From Terramyces sp. JEL0728 (Eukaryota > Chytridiomycota > Chytridiomycetes > Rhizophydiales > Terramycetaceae): a stretch of 64,000 bases of DNA. The position numbers were made by a program, and so were the translations under genes. The stretch lies in assembly GCA_027603945.1 (NCBI GenBank), contig JADIIU010000036.1, positions 50,712 to 114,711 on the forward strand, written 5' to 3'. The stretch's first letter is position 1. Each line of letters starts with the position of its first letter. A model generated the notes under the pieces. The model had not been told where the DNA came from. It was given only the letters and a program-made list of their open reading frames with translations, and did not search any database. Shown one piece after another: positions 13,022 to 24,707 of this stretch.

Positions 13022-13769
13022 CGATTGGAGGGGTGATCTGCAACCTTTTTGGGCAGGCGCCATTCCATATCTCCAATTGAGGTTGCACAAATGATAACAT
13101 GAAACAAAGCTTGCTAGCAAATCAGCAACTTCAGCCTGGATGGCCGTGCCCATCGTTCCAAAAAAGCAGTTTGCTGATAGCCGGACATTCTCTCTGAGCA
13201 GTTTGAGCTGGCACTAAAGATTTATTCCTTTTCTATATTTTTTTCATTTTTCTCTTATTTTTTCGAGGGGAGTGTGACTCTTGGACACCGGGAAAGAATC
13301 CAAATTTGGCAAGTTTGTGCAACATCACACCTCGACACACAGACAAATGTATGGACATGAAACGAAAACTTAATCGAACCACCTATTTTTGATGAAACAG
13401 GTCGCCATCAATTGACTAATAAGGATAGTGTGGTTTATGGGAGGAAAGTTTGTCCGCTTGCGATAGGAAGTAGTGTCAGGGATATCTGAGTGGATTGCCA
13501 TTGCTCCACAATTCTTTGCCATGTGCATACACCCCAAAGCCAGCTACTGAATTCGTGAATGGAAACTTTGGACCAAATCGACTGAATGCACCGGCTCTCG
13601 CCATTGCAATGACATGTACGAACTACAATGCCAAGCTGTACTACTCAGGCTCACCTTGCCAAAACTTTTGCCATGAACACCACGACACTTTACAAATGAC
13701 TGCACAATGACCTTGGCAAATCAAAATGGAAATCTTTTTATTCTAGTTACATGCATAGTTCAAAGTTAT
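13022..13769. other. intergenic between HMG-1 and HMG-2, no gene seen
   Basis: About 750 bp with several short open frames but none with protein-like composition, intron signals at frame breaks or conserved motifs. It includes pyrimidine-rich DNA near 13222-13262. Probably regulatory DNA for the flanking HMG-box genes. Confidence 0.6.
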
Positions 13770-14340
13770 TTATAAGTTGAGGTCGTTTGCAAATCCCATT
13801 TCAAGGCTTGAAAGTACGGAATCTGGCGAAGCGATAGGAGAAGCAAACTCATATTCGTAATTGTAAGGTAAATCAGAGTCTAAGCGGGTCCATTCCAAGA
13901 TGTCTGGAGAGACTCCTGTGATATCATACGAAGTCTCCGACATGGAAATAGACTGCTTGCGTTCGCATTCTTGGATATATATCCCTGAATCATTCGACTT
14001 TAATGAATCCATGGAAGATGGTTTCTTTGGTTTAAATTTCATATTCTTGTGTGGATTCCAGTCAAAATCGGGATACTGCGTTAAATTTCCATTACCTGCT
14101 TTTTATGCTCTAAATGTGCTTGTACGCTAACGTTTCTATAGTACTCCTTTACATGCGCTGGCTCCTTTGACCAGAGCGTTGAGCAAATCTTTGATACTTC
14201 GTGACTATTACTGGTCTTGTATTCCTGCTCAATTTTCAGTTTCATGTCTACATTAAGGGCCGGATACCTCGTCTATACATGAAGAATGAATTGCACGGCT
14301 TCTTGACTGGCTTCAACTGAACTTCTGCTTTCTTTGGCAT
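13770..14340 (-). CDS. MATA_HMG-like HMG-box transcription factor (HMG-2)
   Basis: A 176-residue paralogue of HMG-1. Introns are 14248-14267 and 14076-14095 (both 20 nt). The box reads VKKPCNSFFMYRRDMKLKI, SNSHEVSKICSTLWSKEP, HVKEYYRNVSVQAH, then YPDFDWNPHKNM. The second intron lies directly before the YPDFDW codons in phase 0, the same place as in HMG-4 and HMG-5. The first intron lies nine bases downstream of the one in HMG-1, so it is not at the identical site. The tail is acidic and carries VSPDILEWTRLD at 130-141, the shared C-terminal motif. A TATA-like TTTAAA lies at 14375-14383. A role in mating or development is inferred from the MATA_HMG subfamily. Confidence 0.85.
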
Positions 14341-14374
14341 GATTATGAGATAACTTTCTTGGTCGCCTCCAACC

Positions 14375-14383
14375 TTTAAAAAT
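14375..14383 (-). promoter_or_regulatory. TATA-like element of HMG-2
   Basis: ATTTTTAAA on the minus strand about 35 nt upstream of the ATG at 14340. Confidence 0.45.
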
Positions 14384-14693
14384 CCTGAGGTCGCAAGCCA
14401 CATACCCGAATAAGGAATTTGGTCGAATGAACGCCTCCAAAGTAAAAGGCGGGGGTGACCTTGAGGGCTCTTTATTTCGCCTGAACTGTCCATACAAAGT
14501 AACCCTGGGTGGTACTGATGCGATAAACCAATCGGTCAGTGTCAATAGTGTAAAATCTTGAATAGAAAAAAGTGCTTATCAAAGAAGGCGGAGGAAAAAG
14601 TGCGTTTGCAGATTAGTGCGGAAACCAAATTCCGTAAAGTCACACTAATGCTTGCGGTGAAAATGGATCTGAAGAGCAAAGAAGAGCGAGTTT

Positions 14694-15755
14694 TTATTGT
14701 TCATAGTGTCCAGCCAAGACATCCTTGGTAAATCTATCAAATGTATAGCCCTTCTTCAGCTCCCTGTCGACATTTGGCTGCATAAATAATGCAAGAGTAT
14801 TTCTAGACATGTTTGGATACGCTGCACCTCGGACAAGGTGGGGAGTTGCCAACAAAGCATCCTTGCTGGCAAGCTGTGCCGCCTCTCCAATCTGGAAAGC
14901 CAAACACTCTTTTGGAATTTTGACTTTGGTAAACTCTCCATCCTTATCTTTGATGTATAAGCCTGCATCCTTCAATGCCTCTTGGATATCTTTCCTTGCA
15001 GTATCAATTTCGGGAAAGGCAGGGTCACTTTCGTCATTGTACATTGCACTAGTCAAGCCAGTCAAGACAGAGTGGTCCAAATGAAGGCCGCACCATGAAT
15101 CCATGTTTCCATCTGGAGTAGGCTCTGCATCCTCTTTGGAAATAGGGAAATAATGCAATAATCTAGACTTTGGAATGACAGATTCCTCAATCATTGACTG
15201 TAAAAAGTTTGCTGGTAAATCTGGATGTTTCCTGGTAATGTACTTGTCGCAGTGGAGCGCAACAAGTTTGCCTGTTTCAATGATAAGCTGTCCCAGCTAG
15301 AAATTATATCGGGATTACTTGCATCAAGTCCTTCCTTATATCAGGTAAACCTGCCGGCCAGATATTTGGACGGCCATATTCCGCAAACTTTGCAGCGAAT
15401 TCTGGATCTTCTGACGTTGGCATGTCATGGATTGGATTAAAATAAAACGACCCTTTAGCAAAATCAGCTTTGCCATTCTACGTTAGGGAAATCCCACCAT
15501 AATTTCTTTTCCGTGCGACCAGCCAAACATATAAGTTGACTTTGGATCGACCATCGAATCCAATTCAGCTTGAGATAGTGCAGCTAGTTGAGAACCATAT
15601 ACAAGACACTTTTGTCTCAATTCAGAGTATCCTGGAACGTTTGAAACAAAGCATGCACCAAGTGTTCCTGGCTTGTTTCCGAACGCATCATCAATGTATT
15701 CATATAAATCGCTGCCTGGATCAACCAACTTGTTGTAATCGAGAACCACTACCAT
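14694..15755 (-). CDS. 2-oxoglutarate/Fe(II)-dependent oxygenase, IPNS-like
   Basis: A 339-residue soluble oxygenase of the isopenicillin-N-synthase-like superfamily. Introns are 15478-15497 (20) and 15297-15318 (22). The N-terminal part reads GWSHGKEIM joined to NGKADFAKGSFYFNPIHDMP; the catalytic core has WCGLHLDHSVLTGLT, where H-x-D are two iron ligands, and ATPHLVRGAAYPNMSRNTLA, which supplies the distal His and the Arg that binds 2-oxoglutarate. The family hydroxylates or desaturates small molecules; the substrate cannot be read from sequence. Start at 15755 (MVVVLDYNKLVD) is the only good ATG. It is divergent from the M24 peptidase gene (310 bp apart). Confidence 0.85.
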
Positions 15756-16065
15756 CTTGAATCAACAAAAAAAGTGAAAAGGCTAAATTAGTCACAAGGA
15801 TTTCTCGGAAGCCAAATTTGTAAATATCACATTGAAACAGTAGCTAATCCAGCATCAACGCTTCACGGCTGTGCTCATTTCTGTTTCCAGACAGCTACTG
15901 AATCAGGCTGACTTGGGTGGATCAAACGCGACTGAATAACACAGACATGTTGCAGGAATCTTTGGTAAACATTATCACGATTCTCTATCCAGCTGGCTGC
16001 TATGTGACCAGTCATAACATATGACGTCCTTGCGATTTAATTTGTTGGTAATTTCGCAAATCTAA
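15756..16065. other. divergent promoter region, no gene seen
   Basis: 310 bp between the oxygenase and peptidase start codons. No TATA at the usual short distance on either side and no open frame of note. Confidence 0.6.
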
Positions 16066-17661
16066 ATGGAAAAACAACAGTTCAAGAAAAAATCATTCTC
16101 ATCCCGATTTCCATTCTACTTTATACTAGCATGTGTACTAGCAGGAGCATTTATATCCAATCTCCGTCCTGTCAGCGACATCAGCGTTGAACCACCATTA
16201 TTGAAATGTCCTTTTGACGAACCAAAAATTTCTCCAGTATCAGAGAACCGAAACAGATTAGGACCGATTTTAAAAGATGTTACTTCAAATTTGGTAATTT
16301 TACCTTCAGCTCCTCAGCCAAACAGACCAGAATCAGACACTGCCTTGATGAAATGGCGTCGTATGGCAAGATTAATTTAGAAACTTCAAATATTATGTAT
16401 GTGCTGGGGGAATACTATATTGCAAAGTCCTTGGTAATCGTTGATCCAAAGTGTGATGAGGTTTGTATCACTATTGTATTACCTGTGCAATCAGCAAGAG
16501 AAATTGCTTTTGAAGGACAAGTGCCAGATATTGAAGCTTTAAAGGAGCAATACAATGTGCAGTCAGTGATTTTTATGAACGAGCTTCCAAAGCTGTTGGG
16601 TGGGCAAACAGTGCTCTCTACAAGTAAAGATGTTTTCCAGCCAATTCCAAAAGATATCCAAGATCAACTAGCATCAGCAAAAGCAGAAATCAAGTACGAC
16701 GCCAGCGTGGAACAAGCTTTTATTAGATCTCGATTCATCAAGACCAAACCAGAAATCGAATTGCTCAAGTTCTCGAGTAAGATTGCTGCTTACTCTCACA
16801 AATGGGCAGAAAAAAGAATTAAATTTGACCCCGAGGTAACTGAATCCATTTTGGCAGCATTCTTTGAATATACCTCTGCCCTTTGCTATAATCGTTTGCA
16901 AGGTTATAACCCTATAGTTGGTGCTGGAGGACATTCAGCTGTGCTACACTACCCTACCGGCGAAACCCAAGATTCAGGCTATAGGCATATTGGGAGAAAA
17001 GATTTAATTTTGATTGATGCTGCAGGTGCTTACAAGGGTAAGTTCTCTGCTGATAATTAGGATACTCCTCTGATTTGACTAGAACGTACGCTAGGAAAGA
17101 CTCAAAGAAGCGTGATGTTTTGATTTCTATCGTTCTTCACGCTCAAAAAGCTGGCATTTCTGCTTACAAAGAAGGGAATATGGTAACGTGTTGCTAATCA
17201 AGCTTTCTCAAGTAACCGACTTGACTATTTTACATTTATTGGCTGGATTGGCCAAGAATGACTTTTTTACCACTGATGATTTGGACGCTTTGGTTGCTTC
17301 TGGAGTGATTTCCATCTTTATGCCCCACGGTATTTCACACCCAATCGGGTTGGATGTTCATGACCCAGTTCCTACGCTCTGGGCTGCCAAAGAACAAAGC
17401 TTCTCTGGACTAAGAAATGAATATCCCTTGAAAGCCAAGTTTGATTACCAGCTTACTAAGGGCCAGCTACACACTGTTGAGCCTGGCATTTACTTTATTC
17501 CTTACTTGTTGGACCAAGCACGAAACAATGCGACAAAGGCAGTCAATGATCTGATCAATTGGGAAACAGTCGACAAATTCAAAGATATTGGTGGTGTTCG
17601 TATTGAAGATGTTGTTGGTATTGACTATGATGGAAATACAATTGTCATCACAGAATTGTAA
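16066..17661 (+). CDS. M24-family X-Pro aminopeptidase/prolidase with N-terminal membrane anchor
   Basis: A 510-residue metallopeptidase. Introns are 16361-16380 (20), 17038-17060 (23) and 17183-17202 (20). After a basic start comes a hydrophobic span (FPFYFILACVLAGAFIS), so the enzyme is probably a signal-anchored or secreted form, unlike most cytosolic prolidases. The N-terminal aminopeptidase-P-like domain has WRQTSNIMYVLGEYY. The catalytic pita-bread domain shows the five metal ligands: LILIDAAGAYKGYSSDLTRT (two Asp), HGISHPIGLDVHD (His), HTVEPGIYFIP (Glu) and RIEDVVGI (Glu). It removes N-terminal residues preceding proline or cleaves Xaa-Pro dipeptides (family knowledge). Membrane anchoring is read from the hydrophobic stretch only. 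Confidence 0.9.
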
Positions 17662-17744
17662 TAAACCAAAAGGTTTGCCTGTCATTTAGACATTTTCTCT
17701 GGAGACAGAATACAAATGGGTCATGCTATTATATTACACAAGCA

Positions 17745-20700
17745 CTAATCTAAAGTAGTCTTCCCCAAAGTCCCAACAACGAAAAACTTGTCTGGAACCA
17801 TCAAAAAATACTTGTCCATTGCCTCCCTGAATCGATTCTTATACTGCCGAGGAGTAACAATCGTAGGTTCACTACCACCACCTCCCAATAGTCCAGTTTC
17901 CTTGACCCAGCTTTCTAATTTCTTGTCCCAAGTAAAAGTTCGGATAAAGTCAACTATTCCAATTACCAACTCGTTCGATTCGTTGTCGATTCCAACTAGT
18001 AGCGAATAGTCCATAACATTGAGTTTTGATAGAAAGAGCGTATCATTAAAAACTGACGCTTGAAGAATTCTTTTCGAATGCTCGCGAATGAACAATGGCG
18101 ATTCAAATATAACTAGTATTAACTAAAAGTACATTCTAAAAGGTTTTTGTCCAGTAAAACCTCTTTTTGTTTTCCAGTTGACTGGACATGTCTGTTTCTC
18201 ACTGATCCTTTTAAATCAAAGATGCGAGAAATGTTCTGTCTTTCATAAAACAAATTCTCCATAACCAATATATCCATTTTAACGTTTTTCCTAGTTACTG
18301 GGTTCTTGTAGCTTATACTGTAAAAACCAAAAATCTTGGCCAATAAGGTGGGCAGCTATGGTTAAAAGTACTTACTTCATGGAAGAATGCCTGGGATAGA
18401 TATTCAAAATAAGCTGGAGAAAATGAAATCAAAGCTTCCAACTCAATCTGTGATATTTTCTTTACTACCAGCCAATCATCTCTTGTTTTCATAAAGAAAG
18501 AGCCAGATTTTCCACCACTCGCATCCCATTTAATGCTATAATTAACGCCAAAACTACCATCGGGCAAGAGACTGTTCAAAAATATCACTAACTCCACAAT
18601 TTCTTCTTAATGCATCAAATTTTTCAGCAAAGTAGATTTTACAGTGAAATTTGGAAGCGCCGTCCCAAAACTGATATCGTATATGGGTCCCAGTTTCTCT
18701 CAAGAGAGTCTCTTCAATATTTTCAGCTTGGTTTTCTTCGAAATCAATCGAATACTTTCCAGTTACTTCAATAGGTTTCGAAGTATCTTGTCCCCCGCTT
18801 CTCATGGATTGAAGTTTTTCAATATATTGCTTTGATGAAAGAGCAAATGATATTATCGAGCTTGGCTCATCTTCTCTCACTATAATCAACGAATCTGGGA
18901 AAAAATGTTCTGTCGGAGTTCTATGATTAGAAAGTATTTACGCCGGATAAACCAGAGGTAAAAAGTTGGCAGGGTTTCCGTTCCAAAGATTGGTAATTGT
19001 CTTCATGATCGATGTTGGACGAGCATCTGTTGCAGAACTAGAATCCAAACGCAGATCGTCTTTTTCCGATTCGCCTTGAGCTACTCCGGTGATGGTATTG
19101 AATTCATGGATTGCATCTTCATCTTCGTTCAATTGACGCTCATTTGCAGCTGAAAGCGGCGTGGAACTGTTGGTATCACTTCGAATAGCCTTTGGTCGAG
19201 GTGTTTTTGGAAAGAATTGACGAGGATACATGAATCCATCACTTTGCTTGGCTTCTTCTGGCTCTTCTTCTTCATAGCTGAATGCTTTCTGGAGAATGCT
19301 AACTGAAGCTGGGGAATAATCTACAAACCCATCGTCAGAAGCCGTTAAACTATGGCGCGGTGGGTTTGGATCATCAAATGATGTTGGAAGTGAATTGGAA
19401 TATTCGACCTTTGGTGAAGTAAACAGATTTGGTTTTGAAAGAGGAGGCGTTGCTTCGCGCATGAATAAAGGAGAGAGCTGTCTTTGAATACTAGAAGAAA
19501 GAGTTATAATGCTCTCGTGCGCTTTGGGCGGGGACATGCTTAAAATTGGTCTTTCTATTTGAATACTTTCTGGTTCTGGATCAGCCCGAGGTATGTCTTG
19601 AGGCATAGCAAATATTGTATTTCTATCGTTTGGCTCTTTATCAGCAAATATTCTTTTGATTTGCGCTGCTGTCATTCTACGAATATCCCTCGCATCGCTC
19701 TGCAAATGCGCTCGGATGAAATTACTAAATTCCGTCTCCCACAGTGAAACATTATCCTGGAGTGTTTTGTAGACTGCATTCATTGCCAAGCAATCCGTTG
19801 GAGAACTTGCAATAAAGGTTTGATGGAGCACTTGAAGCATAAATTTCTTTTCTGCAGTTGATTTCTTTAATAGTTCCGACAAAGCATCTTTACAGCTTTG
19901 CAGTTTGGAGGTAGCGACTATTTCGTATGTAAAATTTTGCATTCGCAAGATTACAGAATCGTAATATTCCACAATGTGCTTTCGAATAGTCTCCATATCT
20001 TGCTGTCTGAGCTTTGTGATTGTTTCGGATTTAGGTTTTCTGTGCATAGGAGGGCCAGAGACAACAAAGAGTGTTATGTCCATATATTCAAACTTGATTG
20101 TCAAGTTTCTGAATGAAAAGTATCTAATATGCTCTTTGTGAATATTGTGCGAGCAAGCTGTTGCTCTGCAATCTACTCTTGCATGGTAGAAAGTCAACTC
20201 CAAGTATTTTCCAAAAGAGTACTTCCAAGTCTCATATTAATAAGGGTTACCTCTTCTGACATTGGAATGAATGGTGTGGATTCCTTACACATTCTGCACA
20301 GAGACCACATCATTATTCGATCGTCCATTCCTTGAACTGGGCAGGGAAAATCATCGACATTTACCACCAGCTTTCCAGTTCCGTGAGCATAAGTTCGATA
20401 ATGATTCATCATCAACGACTCGCATCCTTTAACAGTGCAAATAAACTTTGAGCCAAAGCATGAATCTTCAATAAATTGGCCCAGGGTCAAATCAGAATCT
20501 CTATAGTATTCTATTAGATGCGGTTGAGGTGGGATGCAGGGTACCGATTTGTTTTTGCAAATATTCGAGTACAGGACCATAATATTTTGGTGAGAAAACG
20601 GACTTAATCTTTCTGCATTTTCCAGCAATAACTTGGGCCCAACCACCATTTCTGAAGTTTCTTTTTCTGCTTCCTCAGCACCACCGTTAATATCTTTGCT

Positions 20701-22902
20701 CTTTGTTTCAAATACTTCAAGTACAGCTGGTGTATCAACAAATCCATCTTGCTTCATTTTGGTGAGCAGATAAGGCGGTGGAATAATCACATTTGGAGAG
20801 CCAGATAAGATCACATTCTCGTGTAATCTAATAGCCCTTGATATTGTGCCGCCAGAAGAATCATTTTTAATTACAGCAAGACTTTGCAAAGGCGGATGTG
20901 TATCAGCGATTGAAGGTGTTTGAGCATATTCGTCTTGAAACAGACAAGTCTCCAGTTTTAAGCTATATACAACAAACACGAGAAAGTCTACTATTTCTTT
21001 TACTTTTTTAAGCTTTTCATTTGTAGATCCGCGTAGAGCTAGCGTGCAGCCAAGACTTTCCTGACAGCCTTCCATATACATGAATGTTTTCCTAAAGCCG
21101 GGAATCAAAGGGTTGATGTATATCCGGAACGAAAATTTATCGCAGGTTCCAAGCTTCTGCACCGAGAGTTTATCGATGGAATGTACAATTTCGGCTCCAG
21201 TACATCTTGCCACTGCAGACATTACATTCATTTTTACCGTGGGAACTATCATAATGTTTGCGGCAAGAAGGAACTCTAGCGCCAGTCTTGCAACAGTTTT
21301 TTCACACAATATAATGTCAGGTTTCAGAACAATCAGCCTTCCTACCAAATTCTGCAAATGCTCGTTTTCCTGTGCCAATATCGGCTCTAATGAAATAAAT
21401 TGATTTTCTACTCTTTGGTACTCTAAAGGAAATGTGAGCAACAGTATTTTTGGGTTATCCAATGGTTTGAGCATTTTATTGTGTATTGGTGTTTTAGTTG
21501 CTACTACCCCGCTGACGAAATGGCTTTCTGAAATTAAACCTCCAGCAATTTTCTTGATCTTTACATAATGCCGAATATCAATTTCGTCTCCATTTCGAAT
21601 GTCCGGGCTAATCTTGCTACATACATTCAAGAGCATTTTGATAATCACAGTCTCCCACTGCTCCAGGTTGTCTATCTGGGACTGTTCCAACATTTGGCGC
21701 ATAAGTAACCGCACTAGAATTAAGAATGGGTACCATGATTAACTGAAGCCTGATTGATTTCCATATTCAAGGCAGAAGAAACACTTCGAAAATGCCTTGG
21801 TAACGTTTTTGCAGAGTCGACTTCCAACTGGCTTTCTAGATGGTATCTATGAAGATTTCTAGTTGAAAATTTTCTTCTTGAAATTAAGCTTGGCGACTTT
21901 CGCTTGTCAGGTGAATTCCGATGGCGCCATGAATCCACTTGCAAATCAAGAGAGCCGATATCAAGTGCTGGTGATTTATTTCGTTTAATAAATGATTTTG
22001 GCAATGGGTCATCTCTCCGTATAAAGCTTGAATACTCCTCGTCTGTCATGTATGGTGCCACGTCCGATTCCATATTATCATCGTGTTCGACATTATTTCT
22101 GAACGGAACATTGTTTTGCGGAGGCAATTTAGCATTAATGTCTTCGTCAGACTTTTTAAAGAATGAAGGTCCTAGTATTTTGCGTATTCCCTCCATGGAT
22201 TGCTGTTCAAATGAAGTTGACAGCGTGGGAGGATTTGCGACTTGTTTCTGTGTCTTGAATGTGGCATCTGGATATGCTGAGCTTGTAGTATATGAAGCTG
22301 ATAATTTCAAAGGCTCAGGGCCAGGATCGTTGTATTGCGGTAAAACTGGCCTGTAGTCATCCACAACTTTTAGACAGAAATCACAAACCCTCATTTCCCC
22401 TTGATATCCAAATCTCTTTCCCGAAACTATAGAGGATGCACATTTATGGCAGAAAATCCTAGTTTAAGCTGTTCTTACTGCCCACATATTCTACAGTGGT
22501 GCCTTCGCCTGAAGGTATTGAATGCAGCTTTACAATCATAGCATTCTTTCACCTACATTAAATATAAATTGCTTTTTCATCTCTCATCCAGTAATCTTTT
22601 GCAATTCCATTCGACCTGATTCTTCTGATTGCAAATAATGAATTTGCAGATTCGTTCCTCCAGCCCAATATCTCCCTCAGTCCTCCACTTTCCGATCCGT
22701 CTACTGATTCTGGTTTAGTTACTGCAGGTGAAGCTGCACCGTCCGATCTTGTATCTGAGTAGCGATCAGTGTCTAGCGAAGATGTTTCCGACGGAGTTGG
22801 AGAAGTTTGTTCTCTGGAAGTCCGTCGCATTCTCCGCAACAGGTTGCTAAAGAATCCTGGCTTTGAGTTGAATTCAAAGCTTTCCAAATTTTGATTTGAC
22901 AT
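17745..22902 (-). CDS. FAB1: Fab1/PIKfyve phosphatidylinositol-3-phosphate 5-kinase
   Basis: A 1664-residue kinase that makes PtdIns(3,5)P2 on endosomes and vacuoles. Eight introns: 22553-22572 (GC-AG), 22459-22478, 21714-21733, 20231-20250, 18921-18941, 18536-18557, 18356-18375 and 18113-18132. Domain order is a Ser-rich start, a FYVE finger ([35 protein letters not shown]), a Cpn60/TCP1-like domain ([36 protein letters not shown]), the Fab1-specific Cys-rich region ([20 protein letters not shown]), a long Pro/Ser linker and the C-terminal PIPK domain ([58 protein letters not shown]). Both ends and every junction fit. It is tail-to-tail with the peptidase gene (83 bp). Together with VPS39 and MARK it belongs to the housekeeping endomembrane set. 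Confidence 0.96.
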
Positions 22903-23326
22903 GAAAAGTTTAAAAAAATATATCCACTTTATCTGAAATGATCCTGCTGCTAATTAGGACTTGCAATTTATATCATCTCACCGACCAAGGGTGAATATTT
23001 GAATTAGCTCGTTCCTGTATGGCATGGACGCTTTGCGCAGAACACAGTCAGTGTTGCATTGCCTCTGAATCAGCCTCGTCATATCTTGATTGGTAATTCC
23101 TCATTTCACTCTTTGGCGAGAAAACCATCCCGAATTAAAAATTTTAGGATATGGAAATTAACAGAAAGGAAAAAACGACAAAAAGCCAGGTGGTAGATAA
23201 TAATGCAATAGCGGTTTGAAAATACTGACCAGGAGCTATTGCTACACAGTCGTCTTAATAGCACACACATTTTTGGTCTTTGGTCGGGATGGATCCTAAT
23301 TTTAAGCAGAAAAAGTTTCAATAATC
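22903..23326. other. intergenic, upstream of FAB1
   Basis: About 420 bp, no convincing gene. A short ATG-containing frame (MDPNFKQKKFQ at ~23290) precedes the next gene and may be a leader ORF. Confidence 0.5.
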
Positions 23327-23711
23327 ATGGCTTTAATGCTTCTCCTCGGCATAATATACCTCTCAATGAGCGGGATCATAGGAGTGTTATTGTCTATGAA
23401 TTAGCCGCTACTATATGCCAGTTATTTCTCGGAATATACAAAGAAGACTTGCAAGAAGGATTGAAGGAGATATTTTCAAAGACTGTCGTAAAGCAAATAG
23501 TGCTAACCATAGACACAATCGATTGGTAGAGCGGGAATGCGCTCCTCAAATAATGAATAAATATTTACACTGGATAATATGGTTTAATAAATATGAAAAA
23601 GTGCAAGCTGGTTGCTTGTTATTTGCGATTCCAAAAAAAGCAGCCATGAAGCAATTTCAGGGTTTACTGGGAAATCTTTCCCGTTTGTGCAACATTTCAA
23701 ATGAACCATGA
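23327..23711 (+). CDS. small membrane-anchored protein, unrecognised
   Basis: A 121-residue product appears after removing a 19-nt intron (23386-23404). It starts with a hydrophobic span (MALMLLLGIIYLSMSGIIGV), then a strongly basic helix (NIQRRLARRIEGDIFKDC), a second partly hydrophobic segment (NKYLHWIIWFNKYEKV) and a basic tail. Its stop codon overlaps the first codons of the next gene by 11 bases. The shape suggests a tail in cytosol/matrix with one N-terminal membrane span. No family recognised; the exon model rests on one junction and on composition. Confidence 0.45.
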
Positions 23712-24101
23712 AAACACTAGACTAAAGTTCAACCTCACACCAGCAGATCGAAATTTCGTTGTTAAAGAATTATCAGCGCTTATTAAGTCGCATTTCGTTA
23801 ACGTCAATGCAAACCTGGAAGCTCGACGGATTGAAGAAAACCTGTACATTAAATGCACTTCGAGGGTAAATTGTAGTAATATCAGGCGAATTATTTGGAC
23901 TTTATCAAGAATAGGATTATCAAAGATATCAAGAGTGGGCGACTCACTGATATTCATGGCGAACAGCCGCTACATGTCCATTCTCTACTGCTGAATTTGA
24001 TTCATATTCAGCAGTACCTAGTAGAGAATGGTCTCAATGATGAATACATTAAATTAACAGAGATTGAGCAGGCAATTAAAAGTAGAATCCAGTGTGAATA
24101 A
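23701..24101 (+). CDS. small KIX-like domain protein (Mediator Med15-type)
   Basis: With intron 23866-23885 (20 nt) removed, a 126-residue protein results. It reads NHENTRLKFNLTPADRNFVV, KELSALIKSHFVNVNANLEA, ARRIEENLYIKCTSRANYLD, FIKNRIIKDIKSGRL. The pattern of a basic amphipathic helix, ARxIEExLYxKxxSRxxYLxFI and a final helix matches KIX domains of the Gal11/Med15 type that bind activators. It lacks the long Gln-rich Med15 body. After the TAA at 24099 the same frame stays open for about 27 more codons (NFQSHYDFDYLEFDK), which could be chance or a lost extension. If KIX is right it links transcription activators, perhaps the nearby HMG and velvet factors, to Mediator; that is speculation. 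Confidence 0.55.
23979..24030. repeat. interrupted inverted repeat inside the KIX-like gene
   Basis: cattctctactgctgaat (23979-23996) is matched in reverse complement by attcagcag (24006-24014) plus tagagaatg (24022-24030), with a 9-nt loop and a 7-nt bulge. It would form an 18-bp stem in mRNA within the coding region. Confidence 0.8.
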
Positions 24102-24361
24102 AGTAATTTCCAATCACATTATGATTTCGATTATCTGGAATTTGATAAAACCAGCTTTGACCGACTGCCACCAACTGGATCCTGAGAATGCAGCTGTGAA
24201 GTTACCAGTGACTTTTGGTTACTACCCAAACCTTTTTACATTATCGTAATTGTCTTTCGTGACCTTTGCACAATGCCGAAAAATTCATTTTGGAAAATTG
24301 AAACAAATATCGTCCAATATAAATCATTTCAAAAGAAGAGCAAAGAGAAAGTGTAGAATAA

Positions 24362-24601
24362 ATGCCTGCGATGCTACCCGATCCGACATTCTATGAAATA
24401 TTATCAAAAGTTGAAATATTACCAGGAATCGAATCAGCCGCAAGATTAAAGCTGTCTGGAGATCGAGTCTGTTGTTAATCGTGATATCAACTAATGGTAG
24501 TTTTTTCAAATTTAGGTTTTGCGAATAGCGAGCCGCTATTTCGTGTTTTTGTCCGGATAAAAACTCCGAGCAAAGATGTTATTACCTTGGTCGGAGTTTG
24601 A
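24362..24601 (+). CDS. possible small protein, low confidence
   Basis: An ATG at 24362 opens MPAMLPDPTFYEILSKVE, ILPGIESAARLKLSGDR and meets TAA at ~24475. A 27-nt intron (donor GTTAAT, CAACTAATGGTAG acceptor) would continue in frame to FSNLGFANSEPLFRVFV and a TGA at 24599-24601, giving 70 residues. The branch/acceptor looks like other introns here but the length is outside the usual 19-23 nt. No family recognised; chance is possible. Confidence 0.3.
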
Positions 24602-24707
24602 TTAGTGGCCCTATTTCCAATTAATATCTGAGTATCGGTAGGGGTAAATAATATCCGACCATTAACCGTAGACCTATAAAGCCAAGCAGTAACTCACGAC
24701 TGCCAAA

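Noticed and set aside
13495..13710. 71-codon open frame on the plus strand
   Set aside because: Starts TTG rather than ATG, has no intron signals, no recognised motif and lies in promoter DNA.
24324..24509. Hydrophobic 61-codon frame on the minus strand
   Set aside because: Composition follows from AT-rich DNA; it overlaps a better plus-strand candidate and has no support.
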